64,000 bases of DNA from Siphlonurus alternatus (GCA_949825025.1 OX463782.1:38713951-38777950); one strand, 5' to 3'. Positions 10,966 through 22,345 are shown, counted from the stretch's first letter. Numbers and translations: made by a program. The notes: generated by a model not told the origin, from the letters alone.

Positions 10966-11757
10966 GTGGGAATATTGTACACTTCTGTTCAGACCTGTGC
11001 TCTTAGTATGCATTTTAGAGCCTAGTATACAACATTATACACACAGTTCTGACGTTTAAACAAGGCATATCAAATAGCCTATATGTGAAATTATTGTGAA
11101 TATAATAGTTTGCCGTATGAAATAAATAAAAAAATATATTTATTTTGTGTTACAAACGTTATGCCGTATGACAGAATTATAGACGCTTTAAGTTATGAAC
11201 CCACTGCTTTTCCAAACCTTTGCTTTTTTCCGATTTTTTTTTTAAATATAATTAGGATATAAGTTTTTGATTCAATATCGAATGGTCCCTAAATGGGGGA
11301 CTAAATGGGAGTGGAGATATTTATAAAATCAACAGCTTCAGTAGCAACAAACTGTAAGAAAGAATTAAAAATGCAAATGTTGCTTACGTAGAAAAATTTC
11401 CCGCCGGGGGGCACACATGAATAATCCTCTATACATCTAACAACGATTCAGTTTCTAATTTTGTGGTAATAGCATTTATAAACAGGTTAAACATTGCCCA
11501 AAAGTGTAATTTGTTAAAACGTTTGAATGAAAATTTGGGAGAAAATTGCAGCACTTAAATTTTTTACTGTAATCGGTATATTAAAATATGTATGTATGGC
11601 GAGATTCAGGAATAATATTAGAAAATTATAAACACTGAGCATTAGTCTAAATAATAAAAATAATATTAAATGTGAAGAGACCTGGTCTTCGTGAAAATTC
11701 AAATTTATTGATTCCCTTCAGAACTTACACTACCTGAGATATTTCAGTGCATAACCG
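10966..11757. other. AT-rich non-coding DNA
   Basis: No gene or repeat was identified. Confidence 0.6.
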
Positions 11758-12014
11758 AGTTGAAACAAATTTCATATTTTCTTCGCTATTAAGTTCTCCT
11801 CTCGTCTTTTCTCCTCTTATTTTGCACCATTTTAGAAGAAAAAGAAAGAAAATAACGAGATTACATATTTTTTCCTCTTCTTGAGAATAAAATGTTAGAA
11901 ATATTGTCTTCATTTCATCCTCACTTTGAGCGAAGAGGAAATAAGTTGTGTTTTAGAGGTAAAATACTTAGTTTAGACGTGTAAAGGATGAGTTGAAGAC
12001 GTAATTTTTCAACT
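11758..12014 (-). mobile_element. Family C element, minus orientation
   Basis: AGTTGAAAC...TTTTTCAACT with the internal family blocks in reverse complement (TTGCACCATTTTAGA, TTTCATCCTCACTTTGAG, GATGAGTTGAAGACGTAATT). Strong match to 9338-9588 over its whole length. Confidence 0.8.
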
Positions 12015-12417
12015 AGGGTTATTTTCCCATATATTTGTCAGTTCTACAGTGAAAAAAATTGGAGTTTAAAAAAAAAAAAATGTTCATTGAAAAGAACAAA
12101 AGGGTTCAAGCAAGTTTTCATATTTAGATAGTAAATGTTGCTACAGAATATCGTATTAATTATGATTGATGATTTTGTTCAGTATAATACAGTAACACCT
12201 TTCAATTATTAACTTGAGGTATAAAAATTTGCAACGAATCAAAGAAAAAAATACATTACACTACTATGTTTTCAGAGTTTCTTTTTATCTTAATTTTGAG
12301 GTTGTTATCGAATTCACAACAAATTTGCAAGATTTTTATCACTTTTAAAAAAATTCATGCATTCTCAACTGTGGTGAATCTAGAATGTAAATCTTCTCCT
12401 CCTTTAGGTCCATGAAC
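12015..12417. other. AT-rich non-coding DNA
   Basis: No gene is seen. There are A-runs around 12070 and nothing else of note. Confidence 0.55.
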
Positions 12418-12495
12418 CTGGAGAACAAAATTTGACCTTTCGGTGACCTGGCGGTGATCAACACGTCCCTTCTCATGGTCACCGAGATACTGGGG
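12418..12495 (+). other. Exon-like module 6
   Basis: A 78-bp block follows TTCTCCTCCTTTAG, a good acceptor, and ends at a possible donor GGG|GTATT. The base composition is balanced, but every frame is short. The downstream part could read GDLAVINTSLLMVTEIL, with an in-frame stop just upstream. Confidence 0.25.
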
Positions 12496-12712
12496 GTATT
12501 ATTATTTAAAATATACAGTAACAAATTTCATACAGGTTTTATATTTATTTTTTAATAGAAATTTACATCATATGAGGAAACCGTATTTTTATTGTATTAA
12601 ATTTAAGTTGATTATATTATAGCTGTTACTATATATCATGCTTAATTACTTAATATGACCAGAGTAGGTAGCATTGACTACAGGAAAATAAATGGGTATG
12701 GGAGATCATCAT

Positions 12713-12942
12713 AATTGAAAAATTTCGTCTTCAATTCATCTTTTACACGTTCAAACGTATTTTTTTTACCTTTATAACACAATTTATTTCCTCTTAGCTC
12801 AAAGTGAGGATGAAATGAAGACAATATTTCTAACATTTTATGTTCAAGGAGAGGAAAAAAGGCGTAATCTCGTATTTTCTCCCTCTTTTTCTTCCTCTAA
12901 ATTGATGCAAAATAAGAGGAGAAAAGACGCAAGGAGAGCTTG
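12713..12942 (+). mobile_element. Family C element, right end missing
   Basis: It starts AATTGAAAAATTTCGTCTTC and keeps the GTGAGGATGAAATGAAGACA and GATGCAAAATAAGAGGAG blocks. It stops after GGAGAGCTT, short of the usual TTTCAAC end. Confidence 0.7.
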
Positions 12943-12987
12943 ATTGCAGCCAATCAAGGCACTCCCCTCACCTTGGAAACTTTTGAG

Positions 12988-13307
12988 AATGGAGTATCGA
13001 CCTCAAAATTTTTTATTTCAGAAATGGATAGAGGGTGCAAAGTTATGCTACCCTGATTTTTTTTACATTTTTTACAGCCCTGGAAGTATTTTTAAAAAAT
13101 TATTGAAAGTCCACTTTGTGACGTCACGCGGCGCTGAGTCCTATCCTTTTTTAAGGAGAGGTGCCTCGTGACGTCACAAAAAGGACTTTCAATAATTTTT
13201 TAAAAATACTTCCAGGGCTCAAAAAAATCTGAAAAAAGTCTGGGTAGCATAACTTTGCCCCCTCTATCCATTTCTGAAAAAAAAAAAATTGAGGTCGATA
13301 CTCCATT
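12988..13307. mobile_element. Family A palindromic MITE, best copy
   Basis: This 320-bp near-palindrome runs AATGGAGTATCGACCTCAA...TTGAGGTCGATACTCCATT. Each arm has AATGGATAGAGGGTGCAAAG, CCTGGAAGTATTTTTAAAAA and a perfect GTGACGTCAC near the centre (13121 and 13169). The ORF at 12944-13171 is an accident of the repeat. Confidence 0.9.
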
Positions 13308-14039
13308 GATAAAAATATTTATTACTGTTTCAGTTTTAAAAATAAAATGCTCATTTTTTTAATTTATACCTTTGCCGGTGTTCGATGTTGTTCTTCAAGT
13401 TGCAAAAATAACTTGGTAATCGTCACTATAATTTATGATATACATCATGATCTTTTGAGATCTCTTAAAAGAACTAGCCGGAAGTCATTCATTTAGTTCT
13501 TAATACATGTGCATTATATTTATTCTACCTTTGCATTTGTTCAACAACCCGTCATGAAAAAATTAAAAAAATATATTTTCATTATTGCAATAATAAGCGT
13601 CACACACTATAGCAGGGTGTGACGTCACAGTTAACAGGAGTCTCATTGGCTGGAATGCTCGTTATATTACGTAGCTGTTGACGGCTGCTGCTTCACCCAC
13701 CGCTATAGTCTTGCTCGAGCACGAAATGCGCTCTGTTAACTACTACGTACAAGTTAACAAAATAACTATTTTCTCTCTCGCTAGCGTTAAACTTGCGCGC
13801 ATAAAAATTTCTCTGTTTTTTATGATATATTATGATTAGTTTAGGTAAGAAATAAGTCATTAAACCTCCGGATAGGGCCTCTAATGTGTAGTATATATAA
13901 TAGTGACGGCACCAACACTAATTGCGCAACATACTATACATACACACGGATAACATCAAACATTCACAAAGGTAAAAGTGATTGAAAAGGTAATATTCAA
14001 TACAAATACCTTTTCACGCAAAAATTATAAAATATAAAA
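13308..14039. other. Non-coding DNA
   Basis: No gene. A balanced-composition patch at about 13600-13760 contains GTGTGACGTCACAG and GCTCGAGCACG. No element boundary could be defined. Confidence 0.5.
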
Positions 14040-14216
14040 ACTTAATTTTTTAAAAAAAATCGTCTCGTTAAATTCTTTTTAAATTTTTTCTATGACTTCT
14101 AGGCACCAATAAAAAAGAATCAGAATTTTTGTGAATTTGCCAAGGTTTACACGTTAATCAAAGGGGACTACATCAAACAGCTGATCGGCGATATCGCTAC
14201 CTTAAATGTAACTTCT
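14040..14216 (+). mobile_element. Family E half-copy
   Basis: The stretch from TCTCGTTAAATTCTTTT through TAGGCACCAATAAAAAAG, AATTTGCCAAGGTTTACACG and AACAGCTGATCGGCGATATC to ACCTTAA matches the right half of the complete family E element at 23663-24057. Confidence 0.7.
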
Positions 14217-14502
14217 ATTATAAAAAATAAACTATTTTAAATTTTTAATTTGGACATCATGAACTTTGCCTAATGTTACATGTTTATGTGACGTAGCCTG
14301 TTATATGGGAGGTGGGAAAAAGTTTGAAATATTTTGGGGAGGCAAGTTTGAGTGCGCTACTTAAATATCTCTCCAAAATAATATTAAAATAAATATCCCT
14401 CCCATTTTCCTTTGTAAAAGTGCCAGAAAAATTCTTTCAATTTAAGTTATAAAAATACTAAAAATTAATCTCTTTTTAACTCTGTAAATTTTTATTTATT
14501 TT

Positions 14503-14507
<5 letters not shown>

Positions 14508-14566
<59 letters not shown>
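14508..14566. repeat. TA microsatellite
   Basis: About 58 bp of uninterrupted TA dinucleotide, directly joined to the family F element that follows. Confidence 0.95.
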
Positions 14567-14567
<1 letters not shown>

Positions 14568-14890
14568 GGCCAAACCTAGTTTTGGTTAAACATGTGAAAA
14601 AGTGACCAAAAGCCGAAATAAGGAGCTTACATCGGGTTTTGGTTTTTCTGATTTAACCACAACTAGATGTGGTTAATTTTGTTTGACCAAAAGCCAATGA
14701 GCTCTCTTGCAACGGGTTTTGTTTTTTATGATTTGACCTGAACTAGTTGTGATCAAATTTAAATGACCAAAAGCCGAAATATTTGTTCATTTCGGGTTTT
14801 GGTCAAAATGCAAAAACCACAACTAGGTTTGGTCACTTTTTTTGGACATGGTCCGAATTCGGCTTTGGGTGCTAACATATATAGAGTTTG
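14567..14890. mobile_element. Family F relative (GGTTTTGGT variant)
   Basis: It contains alternating inverted blocks such as TGACCAAAAGCCGAAAT, ATTTCGGGTTTTGGTCA and AACTAGTTGTG. The right end GGCTTTGGGTGCTAACATAT matches the terminal repeat of family F (GCTTTGGTGCCAACATA). It sits against TA repeats like its relatives. Confidence 0.6.
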
Positions 14891-15077
14891 CCTGGCTTTG
14901 TTTTTGATTACATTCAGCAGTAGGTACTGAGAGGGAACTGGAATCACTTGATTTATTCCTCCTAATTTAACATATTTTTAATTTTTTTTAACAATAATAT
15001 ATACGTAAAAAATTAACATACATAACTTGAACATATACATTTTTTTTATTTTACCTAGTTTCTTTTTGATAATTTTT

Positions 15078-15387
15078 CAGAGACCCTACAGAGACCTCCG
15101 TGTCTTATGGGTAGGAATTTGAAGAACCTTGAATTTAGTTCCACCGGAATTCCGAGTGGCCACACTACTATCGACCAATCACCGTTGGTTTCATCATCAG
15201 TGACGTCATTCGAGATAGCCAATCGGCGATTTTGTGATCAGCGATTGGCCAGCTTGGATGACGTCATTAATAATGAAACCATGATGATTGGGCGATAGTG
15301 GCGTGGCCACTCGGAATTCCGGTGGACTAAATTCAAGGTTCTTCAAATTCTTACCCATAAGACACGGAGGTCTCTGTAGGGTCTCTG
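15078..15387. mobile_element. Family B foldback element with 9-bp target duplication
   Basis: 310 bp, almost entirely an inverted repeat, from CAGAGACCCTACAGAGACC to GGTCTCTGTAGGGTCTCTG. It is flanked by the direct repeat ATAATTTTT (15069-15077 and 15388-15396). Long inverted repeats plus a 9-bp duplication are typical of Mutator-like elements, so it is probably a non-autonomous MULE. The two overlapping ORFs here are repeat shadows. Confidence 0.8.
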
Positions 15388-15396
15388 ATAATTTTT

Positions 15397-15780
15397 TGTT
15401 GTGCCGTTTCCCCCTCGTATTCAAAAGTCCTCGGGGAAAGCAATGGTCGCGGTAATTGGCTGATTTTTTTAAAGAATCTTAGGGTCAATATCAGTGCATA
15501 AGTGTCGTAAAATGGTCATTATTGACGTGAAATTTGGAGCCGATTTACATTTTATTTAACGATTTATTGTATTTTTCACAGATATCATTGGCAAATATTG
15601 TATTTTTTTCCATTTACTTGACATTTCAATCTATCAAATAAAATAACTGTCAAAAGTACCACGATTGTCATATCGCAGAAAATAAATAGTTTTTGGTATT
15701 CTACTACCATGTTAAATAGGTACTTTTTGCTTACATTCACGTGACGTCATATTTTTGTGACGTATGGTGAAAGACCCGTA
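15397..15780. other. Non-coding DNA
   Basis: No gene and no recognised repeat. Contains one CACGTGACGTCAT motif near 15739. Confidence 0.5.
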
Positions 15781-17735
15781 TATATATAATTTGATAATTT
15801 CTAGAAGTGCTTAAATCGAAAAAAGCAAACCCCGAAGAGAAGTTTTATTTCTGGCTTTGCTCATTTAAATTTGCTCATTTCCAGAATTGCTCAAATCGAA
15901 AAATACAAATCACGACGAGAAATTTTATTCGGGGCTTGCTCATTAAAATTTGATCATTTCTAGAAGTGCCTAACTCGAAAAAATCATACCCCGAAGAGAA
16001 GTTTTATTTCGGACTTTGTTCACTGTTTCGATCATTTCTAGAAGTGCTCAAAGCAAAATGAAATAATAATTAGAAATTTTGCCATATTATAGCAATAAAT
16101 AATAAAACAATAAAATAATGTAAATTTAATACTATTTTAATTTCACAACTTTTTTAATTAATAAAAAAAAATAAAAAATGAACATTTATTTATTTTATTT
16201 ATTTATTTTATTATTTCACCCAAGGTACACACAGTATTACAAGTAGTGGGGTGGGGGTAGCAAGCAAGGCACTAGAAGCACCATATCACAAGTGGCTGCT
16301 AACCTACAAATTTATACCAATGCTATAGCATAGAATGCTAGAGTCAAAAACAAACAAATTAATTAACTATTTTTAAGAATATAATAATTCTTAAGAGCAG
16401 AAGGAAACTGCTTAGCATTACTTTTCTTTACATTGCAGGGCAACTTATTCCATTCAGACACAGTCCTTATTAGAAAACCTTTTTTATATAACTCTAAACG
16501 AGCCTGTGGTGGAATAAGACTAACAACACCATCTTGCCCTCTAATTTGACGCCCATTTTTAACAGTATCAGTAATATTCAAATCCACCTGACCTGTTCTA
16601 CACTTATTGAAAAATAGGAGATCAACTATCTCAAATTATTGCCTTATTGGAAAAATATTTGTTATAGGCAGGCTTATGATTATTATAAATGAACTTTAAA
16701 GCCTGTTTTTTCTAAAGCTTCAAACTTTTTCATGTTTGTATTAGTTGTGGGATGCCAAGCTGGAGCTGCATAGGTTATTAAAGACCATATAAGCGTCAGA
16801 TATGCTAGACGCTTAACTTTTGTGGTACAACCATAGAGGTTGCGCTTCAAAAAATACATCAATTTAGCAACCTTGCACCTCACACTTTCTACATGTATAT
16901 TCCATTTTAGATTAGCAGTAACATTAACACCCAACACTTTCATTTTATCAGTATAAGTAATGACTTTGTATAATTATAAAACAAACCATCATTACTCAAA
17001 GTAATATCCATTACTGCACACTTGGATTGATTGAGAAACATGTTATTATTAATACACCAAACTGATATGTTATTTAAGTCATTTTGTAACATCTCCATGT
17101 CCTCATCACTCTTAATAAGTTTAAACAATGTTGAATCATCAGCGTACTGAATGATTCATTACTATCGTGTATAGTATTTTTTTATTAAAACATTTCTTTC
17201 TGTATTATTCAAGTTCAAGTTAAATTGGAAAATACGATTTTGTCACACTGAGAGACACTTTTCAATTTTTTTATTATTATCTTTTTTTTTATAATTAAAG
17301 GGTATGTTACAATTACACTCTAGCAATGAATTCCAGGTTTCAGATGAACAATTTCTAAGTTCAGACGACGTACCATGCACACATGACAAAGAAAAGAGTC
17401 TCTCAGATCAGCAGCAGCATTAGCAAATTCAAAGCAGGGTTTTGTGTTTTGCAACTGCATGGTTGTCAATCTAAAACATGTTGTGTGTGTTTAGATGAAA
17501 TTTAAAATACCGTGATAGTAATGATCAAAACAGAGAGCAAAGCCCGAAATAAAACTTCTCGTCGGGGTTTGCTTTTTTTGATTTGAGCACTTCTAGAAAT
17601 GATCAAATTTAAATGAGAAAAGCCCGAAATATTTGTTAATTTCGGGCTTTGCTCAAATCGCTAGGGGCACACCTAGGTGTGCGCATATTTTTCGGGCTTT
17701 GCCCGAAATCGGTCTTTGGTGCCAACATATAATAT
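15781..17735. mobile_element. Family F large non-autonomous element with inserted LINE
   Basis: The left side (15781-16060) has four copies of a unit of about 75 bp: TTTCTAGAAGTGCTCAAATC, GAAAAAAGCAAACCCCGA, GAGAAGTTTTATTTCGG. The right side (17520-17735) carries the same units inverted and ends with GGTCTTTGGTGCCAACATAT. The middle matches the intact element at 26053-27455, for example ATGAATTCCAGGTTTCAGAT. The LINE at about 16196-17160 is inserted in it. Confidence 0.7.
16196..17160 (-). pseudogene. CR1/Jockey-like LINE, 5'-truncated reverse transcriptase fragment
   Basis: On the minus strand the frame starts near 17155 with QYADDSTLFKLIKSDEDMEM, containing the reverse transcriptase catalytic box YADD. 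It continues with a W..NN.M.LN..KC stretch, LGV..T.NLKWN.H, then LITYAAPAWHPT, and ends with a WNKLPCNVKKSNAKQF segment at 16363. Frames shift at about 16940, 16690 and 16600, so it is dead. The end shows an (AATA)n-type tail (TTTATTTATT on plus, 16190-16215). It lies within the family F element and is closest to the fragment at 48613. Confidence 0.8.
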
Positions 17736-17744
17736 AATAAAATG

Positions 17745-17750
<6 letters not shown>

Positions 17751-17806
<56 letters not shown>
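17751..17806. repeat. TA microsatellite
   Basis: TA dinucleotide run with one interruption, next to the right end of a family F element. Confidence 0.95.
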
Positions 17807-17929
17807 CATACTTGAAGATTATTTCAAGTATGCAGTAAAAATATTATAATCCATATAAAAATGATATTGATATTAAATTGCCATTGTTTTATAATTAATT
17901 AAGTAATAATAGTTAGTTAAGCTTGTATA

Positions 17930-18476
17930 AAGCCGGTATTACACGATACAATTTTTGTAACTTTTGAATACAATTTTGTCTTTCAAGAAAATTTCATATC
18001 CATACAAATAAATGGAGTTCAAATTTTCTTGTAAGAAAAAATTGTATTCAATAGTTAAAAAAATTGTATGCAAAATTGTACCGTGTCGTAATACCAGCTT
18101 TACACGAGAAATATTTTTCTGAATATTGTATACAATTTTTCCTCACAAGAAAATTTAATCTCCATTTGTTTGTATTGAGAAGAAATTTTATTGCAAGAAA
18201 AAATTGTATACAATAATTAAAAAAATTGTATCGTGTAATATAGGCTTAATAACGGCTTAACACAATAAAATTTTGCATGCAATACTTCCTTACAAGAAAA
18301 TTTCATCTCCATACAAACAGATGGAGTTGGAGTTTTCTTTTAAAGCCGCTATTACACGATACAATTTTAAGATTAAGAAAATTTAATCTCCATTTGTTTG
18401 TATTGAGAGGACATTTTCTTGCTAGGAAAAATTGTATAAAATAATTAGAAAAATTGTATCGTGTAATACCGGCTTT
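17930..18476. mobile_element. Cluster of family G MITEs
   Basis: About four back-to-back elements of 100-170 bp. Each is bounded by AAGCCGGTATTACACGATAC-type ends and their inverses, with internal CAAGAAAATTTNATCTCCAT blocks. Units lie at about 17930-18101, 18102-18248, 18249-18345 (partial) and 18341-18476. Repeated insertion of one family into itself is the simplest reading. Confidence 0.75.
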
Positions 18477-18883
18477 ACAATGCCAGCTATTATAATCAAT
18501 GAGATGAGAAGATGATTTATAATTGAAGTGCATTGTTTAACCATTGTTGTCTGAATGTTGCAGGAGGTGGCAGCCGACATCGAGGGGGGCAGTCAAGAAT
18601 TAATTGTCTTATCATCTTATCAATATTTTCTGTACGCATTTTGTAAAAAATTAGAGAGAAAAAAAATTTTGGACCATCAGGTCATTCGTGGTGCAGCAAC
18701 TGCTATAAAGTTGCTGTTGTGTTTTTTTGTATTTGTTTCCCAACCCTCTTATATTCTTGAAATAAGAAATTATTAGTAACAAAAAGTTATAAAAAAAGGA
18801 ATTGCCATTAATTTATAACTGGTGTTGCAATTGGCATTTAGGAATTTGAATTTTATTAAATATTCACAGATATAGTATAACTA
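18477..18883. other. Non-coding DNA with one weak exon-like patch
   Basis: TGAATGTTGCAG is followed at 18563 by a short GC-rich patch with an open frame (EVAADIEGGSQELIV) that turns into AT-rich low-complexity sequence. This is not enough to call an exon. Confidence 0.45.
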
Positions 18884-19468
18884 TCATATGGTCAGCGTTG
18901 TCACTCACGGCAGATAAGCCAGGAATGCACAAAAAACTCCGAAGAAACCGGCAGGTCGAATGGATAATGCGATGATATATAGTCATTATTTACTTGTATA
19001 AATAATTATATTTATATTTATTCAATTATATTTTCTTATGCGTTATTATACGTCGATCTTATAAAAAAATGTATGTGTCAGAAAAACAAGTATTTTAATT
19101 TTACCTATTTTTAAATGATTTATTCTAATGCGTTATTATACTCCCACTATTCCACCTAATTTTCTGAATATCTTCAACGTTTGAAGTTGTTCGCGGCTTC
19201 CTGAAAAAGATTAAGAAAATGAGGTGGAATAGTGGGAGTAATGTGATAAAATAAATCGGTTTAAAAATAGGTAAAATTAAAATAAATCTTTTCCTGACAC
19301 ATATTTTTTTTTTATATAAGGTCGCCGTATAACGCATAAGAATATTGAAGTATTTTATAAATGTAAATCATAGCATCATATTATTCATCCCACCTGCCTG
19401 TTTCTTCGGACTTTCTTGTGCATTCCTGGCTTATCTGCCATGTCAAAGTGACAGCGCTGACCATATGA
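18884..19468. mobile_element. 585-bp foldback element
   Basis: TCATATGGTCAGCG on the left pairs with CGCTGACCATATGA on the right. Pairing continues inward through GGAATGCACAA, CTTATGCGTTATTATACG, TTTACCTATTTTTAAA and CTCCCACTATTCCACCT to a centre near 19176. Arms are about 280 bp. No coding capacity and no clear target duplication. Confidence 0.85.
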
Positions 19469-19770
19469 TGGTTCTAATATACTTGGTTATGCATATTCAA
19501 ATAAATTTATTTAATTTTAAATTAAATCAATTAAAAAGTAGTGAACGTTGGAATAATTAATATAAATTAAGTTAATATTTTTTATATAATATTTATTTCT
19601 CTGAAGTCTTCGATCAATCGAATAAAATTCATTGTTGTTAAATTTGAAACTCGCGGTTAAATCAGAATTATCGAGGGAAATTTAAAATGCTTGATACATT
19701 AATTTTTTGCGGCTTTTACTTTTACTGGGGAATAAATAATGTTCTAAATAAGATAAGTAACGCTGGATAA

Positions 19771-19990
19771 GTAGATTTAATTCAGATGGCGATGCGATGC
19801 AATTTTGTCACGCAAGCTGAGAAATCCTATTTATTTGACGAGCGAATTTGCCATTGCGGCCGCAAATTTTATGTTAAATTGCGATGCTCTTTTTTTTAAT
19901 CACTAAATATGGCCGCCAATGGATGTTACAGCAAGTGCGCATTATTCGCTTCAGGTAGCATAATAAAGATCGCCATGTGAATCTGCTTTT
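19771..19990. mobile_element. Family D MITE
   Basis: GTAGATTTAATTCAGATGGC to ATCGCCATGTGAATCTGC, with the internal blocks GCGATGCGATGCAATTTTG and AGTGCGCATTATTCGC shared with 10214-10649. Confidence 0.75.
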
Positions 19991-20661
19991 AAGGGAAAGG
20001 GAACGCCAGAGTTGCGCCGCGATTGCAGCGCCTCTATATCAATATTCAAAATGTCCCACTCTAAAGATACCACGCAAGTCACGGCAGTTTTATATTCAAT
20101 TTATTTATAAATAATAAGTTAAATAATAACTGTTATGGTTGTTTTATTTATAAAACTTTTTTTTCATTACTATAAAACATTTTTTGAAAGTTTTTGGTTT
20201 AGGTGGAGACTGGTGGAGTGGATTATAAGCATTGTTTTGGTTCATTAGTTAGCCTGTTTCATTCGCCAGTTGTTTAATGGCCGACTAAAAAGGGGTATGT
20301 GAGACGTGCGAGTGTCAAAATTCGTGCAGTTATTATTCATTTACGTCGCTCCCACCCTCATAATTGTCTTTTTTTTTTGCTGCGAAGGTTTGTCCTAGTG
20401 CATTAAGTTTGTTTCTAGTTTTTGTTTAAAAATCGGACGGTTGGATCATAGAATTTTTCTAATGTCACTGAAATGCAGGGTATATGCTTGTTCAATAAAT
20501 GGGTTCAGTTTCAATACACGTAACTCGGAAACTGAATCGAATTTGTATAAACGATATTTTAAGAGCTAATAAACGACATAGAGGAGAACATTTTAAAATA
20601 TGTTCGAAGGAAGAAATGAGAGTGGAAAATTTAACATTGGTGGCGTTACCTTACCCTTAAG
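19988..20661. mobile_element. Family H TTAA element, diverged copy
   Basis: The left end is TTAAGGGAAAGGGAACGCCA. The right end is ACATTGGTGGCGTTACC followed by TTACCCTTAA. The right-hand interior (GATATTTTAAGAGCTA, GAGGAGAACATTTTAAA) matches the compact copy at 53271-53629. No open frame. Confidence 0.6.
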
Positions 20662-20686
20662 AGGCAAGTTTATAAGGTCACTTATT

Positions 20687-20903
20687 AAAGGTGGATTCAT
20701 ATAGTGATTTTTATCATGCGACGCGACGAAAATAATGCGCACTTGCTGTAACATCCATTAGCGGCCATATTTGGCGATTAAAAGAAAAAGAGCATCGTAA
20801 TTAACGCAATTCGCGGCGAATTCGCTGCCGCATACGATTTCACAGCTTTTATGTCAAAATCGCGTCGCATCGCCGTTAATTGTCGCCATCTAAATCCGCC
20901 TTA
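20687..20903. mobile_element. Family D MITE
   Basis: AAAGGTGGATTCATATAG to CCATCTAAATCCGCCTT, with ATCATGCGACGCGACG, GCGCACTTGCTGTAACATCC and AAAATCGCGTCGCATCGCCG. Opposite internal order to the copy at 19771. Confidence 0.8.
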
Positions 20904-20959
20904 AAATTTAATTCGTTACAGTTATTATCAATAATAATTACATTAGTGTTCGCAAGTGT

Positions 20960-21124
20960 CACTGACACTATACATCACGACGTATCGAAAGTCAACCGCT
21001 TTCTTCCTCAGGTGATCTGAGACTGATTTTTACTTTCTGTTAGTATCTCGAGTTAGTCTCAGATCACCTGAGGAAGGGAGCGTTTGACTCTCGAAACGTC
21101 GTGATGTGATACAAGTGTTAGTGA
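20960..21124. repeat. Hairpin with inverted CACGACGT...CTCAGGTGATCTGAGAC arms
   Basis: Arms of about 65-75 bp, more than 80% complementary by eye, are separated by a 29-bp loop. Each arm, read outward, contains CCTGAGGAAG followed by a short stem and CGAAAC or CGATAC. This motif order is common in terminal repeats of some retroelements and recalls a hammerhead core. Function unknown. Confidence 0.75.
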
Positions 21125-21541
21125 TGTGCACGAACCCGATAAGTGATTATCAGATTATCACAACATGCTACATACATACATCGAACATCGGCAAAGGTAA
21201 AAATCCGAAAGTTGAATTTAAAATTATTCAACATATGTTATATTATGCTATCATGTGTTCTACTTTGACGAGTTTTAAATGAAAAAGTTAAATATTTTAT
21301 TGTACCGTAATATGATTTAATCAATTATTGTACATAATCTAATAATATTTTTCAATTTTCGCTAGTATTTCTGAATTGGAACGGAACAAGTATATTCAGC
21401 AAGAAAATAATATACAAGTTTAATATAAATTACTTGACAAGATTTTCTTAAATCATTTTAGCCATTTTCCATACTAATGACTGCCAGTTTTCCATTTTTG
21501 TAATATATGTATTGTTAATCCATGCATACTCTATACACCCA
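21125..21541. other. AT-rich non-coding DNA
   Basis: No gene or clear repeat. A stretch near 21150-21200 (ACATACATACATCGAACATC) resembles 13925-13975. Confidence 0.5.
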
Positions 21542-21787
21542 AGTTGAAATAAATTTCATCTTTCATTCGCAAATAAACTCTCCTCTCGTCTTCTTTCCTT
21601 CTATTTTGCACCATTTTAGAGGAAAAGACGCGAGATATCTTTTTTCCTCTTTTTTAGCAAGAAATTATAGAAACACTGTCTTCATTTCATCCTCACTTTG
21701 ATGGAAGAGGAAATAAGATGTGTTTAAGAGGTAATATAATTAGGTTTAGACGTGTTAAGGATGAGTTGCAGACGTAATTTTTCAACT
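21542..21787 (-). mobile_element. Family C element, minus orientation
   Basis: AGTTGAAATAAATTTCATC to GCAGACGTAATTTTTCAACT, with TTTTGCACCATTTTAGAGG and TTTCATCCTCACTTTGATGG blocks. Confidence 0.8.
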
Positions 21788-22034
21788 ATATATTGTTTAT
21801 TATTATTGCAGTTTTTGGGGGTGAAATAAAAAAGTTGAGTATAAATATTTTTTTTTTTTTTTATTCTTTAATAATGAAACTTATTTTTTCACAGGCAGAA
21901 TATTATTTTGGCACATATTTTGAAATAATTCAGACACAAAATTTTCTCTCGATAACGAAGCAAACTAAAAAATGTAAATGCAGCAACCCATGGTAGAGTG
22001 TAGAACGTGGAAAATGCAGTGAGAAAGTTCAATG

Positions 22035-22345
22035 GTCAACTTACATGAAATATTTTTACTGCAGAAAAGGTTGCAGGGAGCCAAATTATGCTATTCTGAT
22101 TTATCGAGCGCTGGAACAATTTTTATAGAGTTGTTGAAAGTGCGGCCACGCCCCCTTGAGGCTTCATTAGGCGTCTAGGCCCTATCATTTTTATTAAGGA
22201 TTCAGGGGTGCCAACTTAAATTAAAAATTATTAATATTTTTTTTAAAAAATATTTTCCAGGCTCTAACAATTCTGAAAAAAATCAAAGTAAGCATAACTT
22301 TGTAACCTCTAGCCATTTCTGCAATAAAAATTTATGTTAACAAGT
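22035..22345. mobile_element. Family A variant MITE
   Basis: Shares TTACTGCAGAAA...CCATTTCTGCAATAAAA ends and TTGTTGAAAGTGCGGCCACG with the copy at 23287. The centre is less palindromic (GGCGTCTAGGCCCTATCA). Confidence 0.65.

Noticed and set aside
18563..18776. Coding exon after TGAATGTTGCAG
   Set aside because: Only about 15 codons look protein-like; the rest is AT-rich low complexity and no donor is present.
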